This document shows positions 62,576 to 64,000 of a stretch of 64,000 nucleotides of DNA, piece by piece (positions within the stretch are counted from its first letter, which is position 1; the number at the start of each line of letters is the position of its first letter). The position numbers and the translations under genes are program-made. This DNA is from Aquilaria yunnanensis (lineage: Eukaryota; Streptophyta; Magnoliopsida; Malvales; Thymelaeaceae), in assembly GCA_039654915.1 (NCBI GenBank), contig CM077594.1, forward strand, positions 101,260,893-101,324,892, read 5' to 3'. The notes under the pieces were generated by a model. The model did no database searches and had not been told where the DNA came from. It saw nothing but the letters and a program-made list of their open reading frames with translations.

Positions 62576-64000
62576 TTATGTAGGCTGACACAATTCTTTT
62601 ACAGTTTTGGTTTCAAAGGTTGGAAATGCCATTCGTAGGTTTCAATTTTTGAATGATTTTTATGACAATCATAAAGTGCTGTTTGTCCATTGTTCAGAGA
62701 GTTCCAATGATGGATATTCATATTCTCTGTCAAATAGTTTGCTTGTAATTTTGATGACGATCCAGCAAAAATTAATTTGAATGCCACGATTTTCGCTTGC
62801 CCCCGTTGTTTGTAATTTCATCCTTGAGGATATATTGCAATTTCTTCCCTCCAACACCACCGCCTTACCACCCTTTTGTCAGTTGGACGATTTCTAGCTT
62901 CAAGAGTCAAAGTTAGGTTCTTTGCAGGATCATCTTGCAAATTGAATAGGCAAGTCTGTCTTAGACTAGCGGGCACTGCATCAAGTCGTTCCTTCAAAGT
63001 TGAAGCCAAGAAGGGTGAGTAGCTTCCAGGTTTGGCATCCCCAACCTACCTCAATGGATGGTAACAAGAACATTGTCGTGAACAAACTTAACAAATGAAC
63101 AAGTTTGTGAACAATGTTAAATGAATATGTTTGTGAACAATATAAATAAATGTGTTCTTGAACAACATAAAAAATATAAATGAAAAAAAGAATAAAACAA
63201 AATGTTAGTAATAAATGAACTTACAAAAAATTAATAAAGGAACGAACAAATAAATGAACGACATTTTATTGATGTTTGTTTGTCTAACTTAAACGAACAT
63301 AAAATTCAAATCATGATTGTTTGTTTAATTAAATAAATAAATATAAATAAACTTTCACTGAATCATTCATGAATGGTTCACCAAATATTCTATTTATTTG
63401 TAGTACTAAAAGTGACCAAGTCATTGCTTGCTTCAAGAGAAGAAAACCAGTTAGCAGATTTTATTGCAGATAAAGGGTTATGAATTTCTTTGACAGAACA
63501 CCATGAGGTTCAATTAACTTGTTAGAGCATATGCAAGGGGCATCCTTCATCTTCAAGCAATTCTTATTTTCCTTCATCATCACCCAATGGTCCTAACCAA
63601 ATAAAAAGAACAAGAATAAGATGGTTGCCATTTATCTGTTCAAGCAATTCTGATTTTCCTTCATCATCACCCAACGGTCCCAACAAAATAAAAAGAACAA
63701 GAATGAGATGGCTACCATCTAACAGCTGTCAAGGTCAGGAGACGCAAGTGTTTGTAGAAGGGGCATATTGTCCCATTTACAAAGTAAATGGAGTTGAATT
63801 GATTCAGAATTAAGTGGAATTAATTATAGACTTTTTAGATTTGAAATGTAGCGAGGCTCGATTGATTCACAGACTCTCGCTGTTTCTTTAAAAATCCATA
63901 TTAAACAACTTTCAAGAGTTTATCTTAAACAATTGCCTTCCTTTCTTTTTTTTTTTTTTTTTTTTGTTTAAGTTCCCCTTACATCCAAGAATTAAGTACC
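62576..64000. other. 3' flank and intergenic DNA
   Basis: The first 250 bases are the probable 3' UTR of the ligase gene. From about 63070 to 63380 a TGAACAA/TTTGTGAACAA motif recurs, as in decayed plant transposon ends. No gene is supported. Confidence 0.5.
63554..63727. repeat. 87-bp tandem duplication
   Basis: CAAGCAATTCT(T/G)ATTTTCC starts at 63554 and again at 63641; the copies stay alike through CACCCAA(T/C)GGTCC and AACAAGAAT(A/G)AGATGG, with a handful of differences. Confidence 0.9.

Overview
The window is nuclear DNA from a flowering plant, most likely a eudicot; I cannot name the species. The evidence is intron-rich genes with GT-AG introns, AT-rich intergenic DNA, and plant-type CACTA, Stowaway, MULE-like and Ty3/gypsy elements.

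Layout. 194-3078 (-): ten-exon gene for a five-helix membrane protein of unknown function. 3.1-6.7 kb: intergenic DNA with two small inverted-repeat elements. 6696-11589 (-): seven-exon gene for a small DUF3755 (SANT-like) protein. 13149-15763: a 2.6-kb non-autonomous CACTA transposon full of microsatellites. 15.8-19.5 kb: intergenic DNA with a foldback MITE. 19535-39865 (-): one 20.3-kb Ty3/gypsy retrotransposon of the Tat/Ogre lineage. 42609-45151 (+): four-exon class III peroxidase of the PRX61 type with a stop codon in exon 2. 45.2-50.1 kb: mostly repeats and gene fragments. 50094-52654 (+): three-exon gene for a GCD1-like mitochondrial protein. 54473-54708: a Stowaway MITE. 55684-56572: a MULE-like element. 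59826-62575 (+): four-exon lipoate/biotin ligase-family gene, with likely non-coding leader exons from about 57 kb.

The retrotransposon occupies a third of the window. On the minus strand it has, in order: a 3.7-kb 5' LTR (39865 to 36195), a tRNA-Arg-type primer binding site, an extra ORF1 (DUF7745-like, coiled coil at its end) killed by two in-frame stops, an open gag-protease ORF with a G-patch, a predicted 196-nt intron, an open pol ORF (RT, RNase H, a second RNase H, integrase), an additional small ORF downstream of pol, a 23-copy array of a 73-bp repeat, a polypurine tract, and a 3' LTR lacking about 0.84 kb of its far end. The LTRs are nearly identical, so the insertion is young.

The most unusual item is the ORF at 25397-24849. 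It lies on the element's coding strand after pol and encodes a 182-residue protein with an arginine/lysine patch followed directly by a four-cysteine cluster. That arrangement recalls the small cysteine-rich nucleic-acid-binding proteins of carlaviruses. If a profile search confirms it, a plant retrotransposon has acquired a virus-like RNA-binding or silencing-suppressor gene. The host genes are not functionally linked; they look like ordinary neighbours separated by transposon debris.
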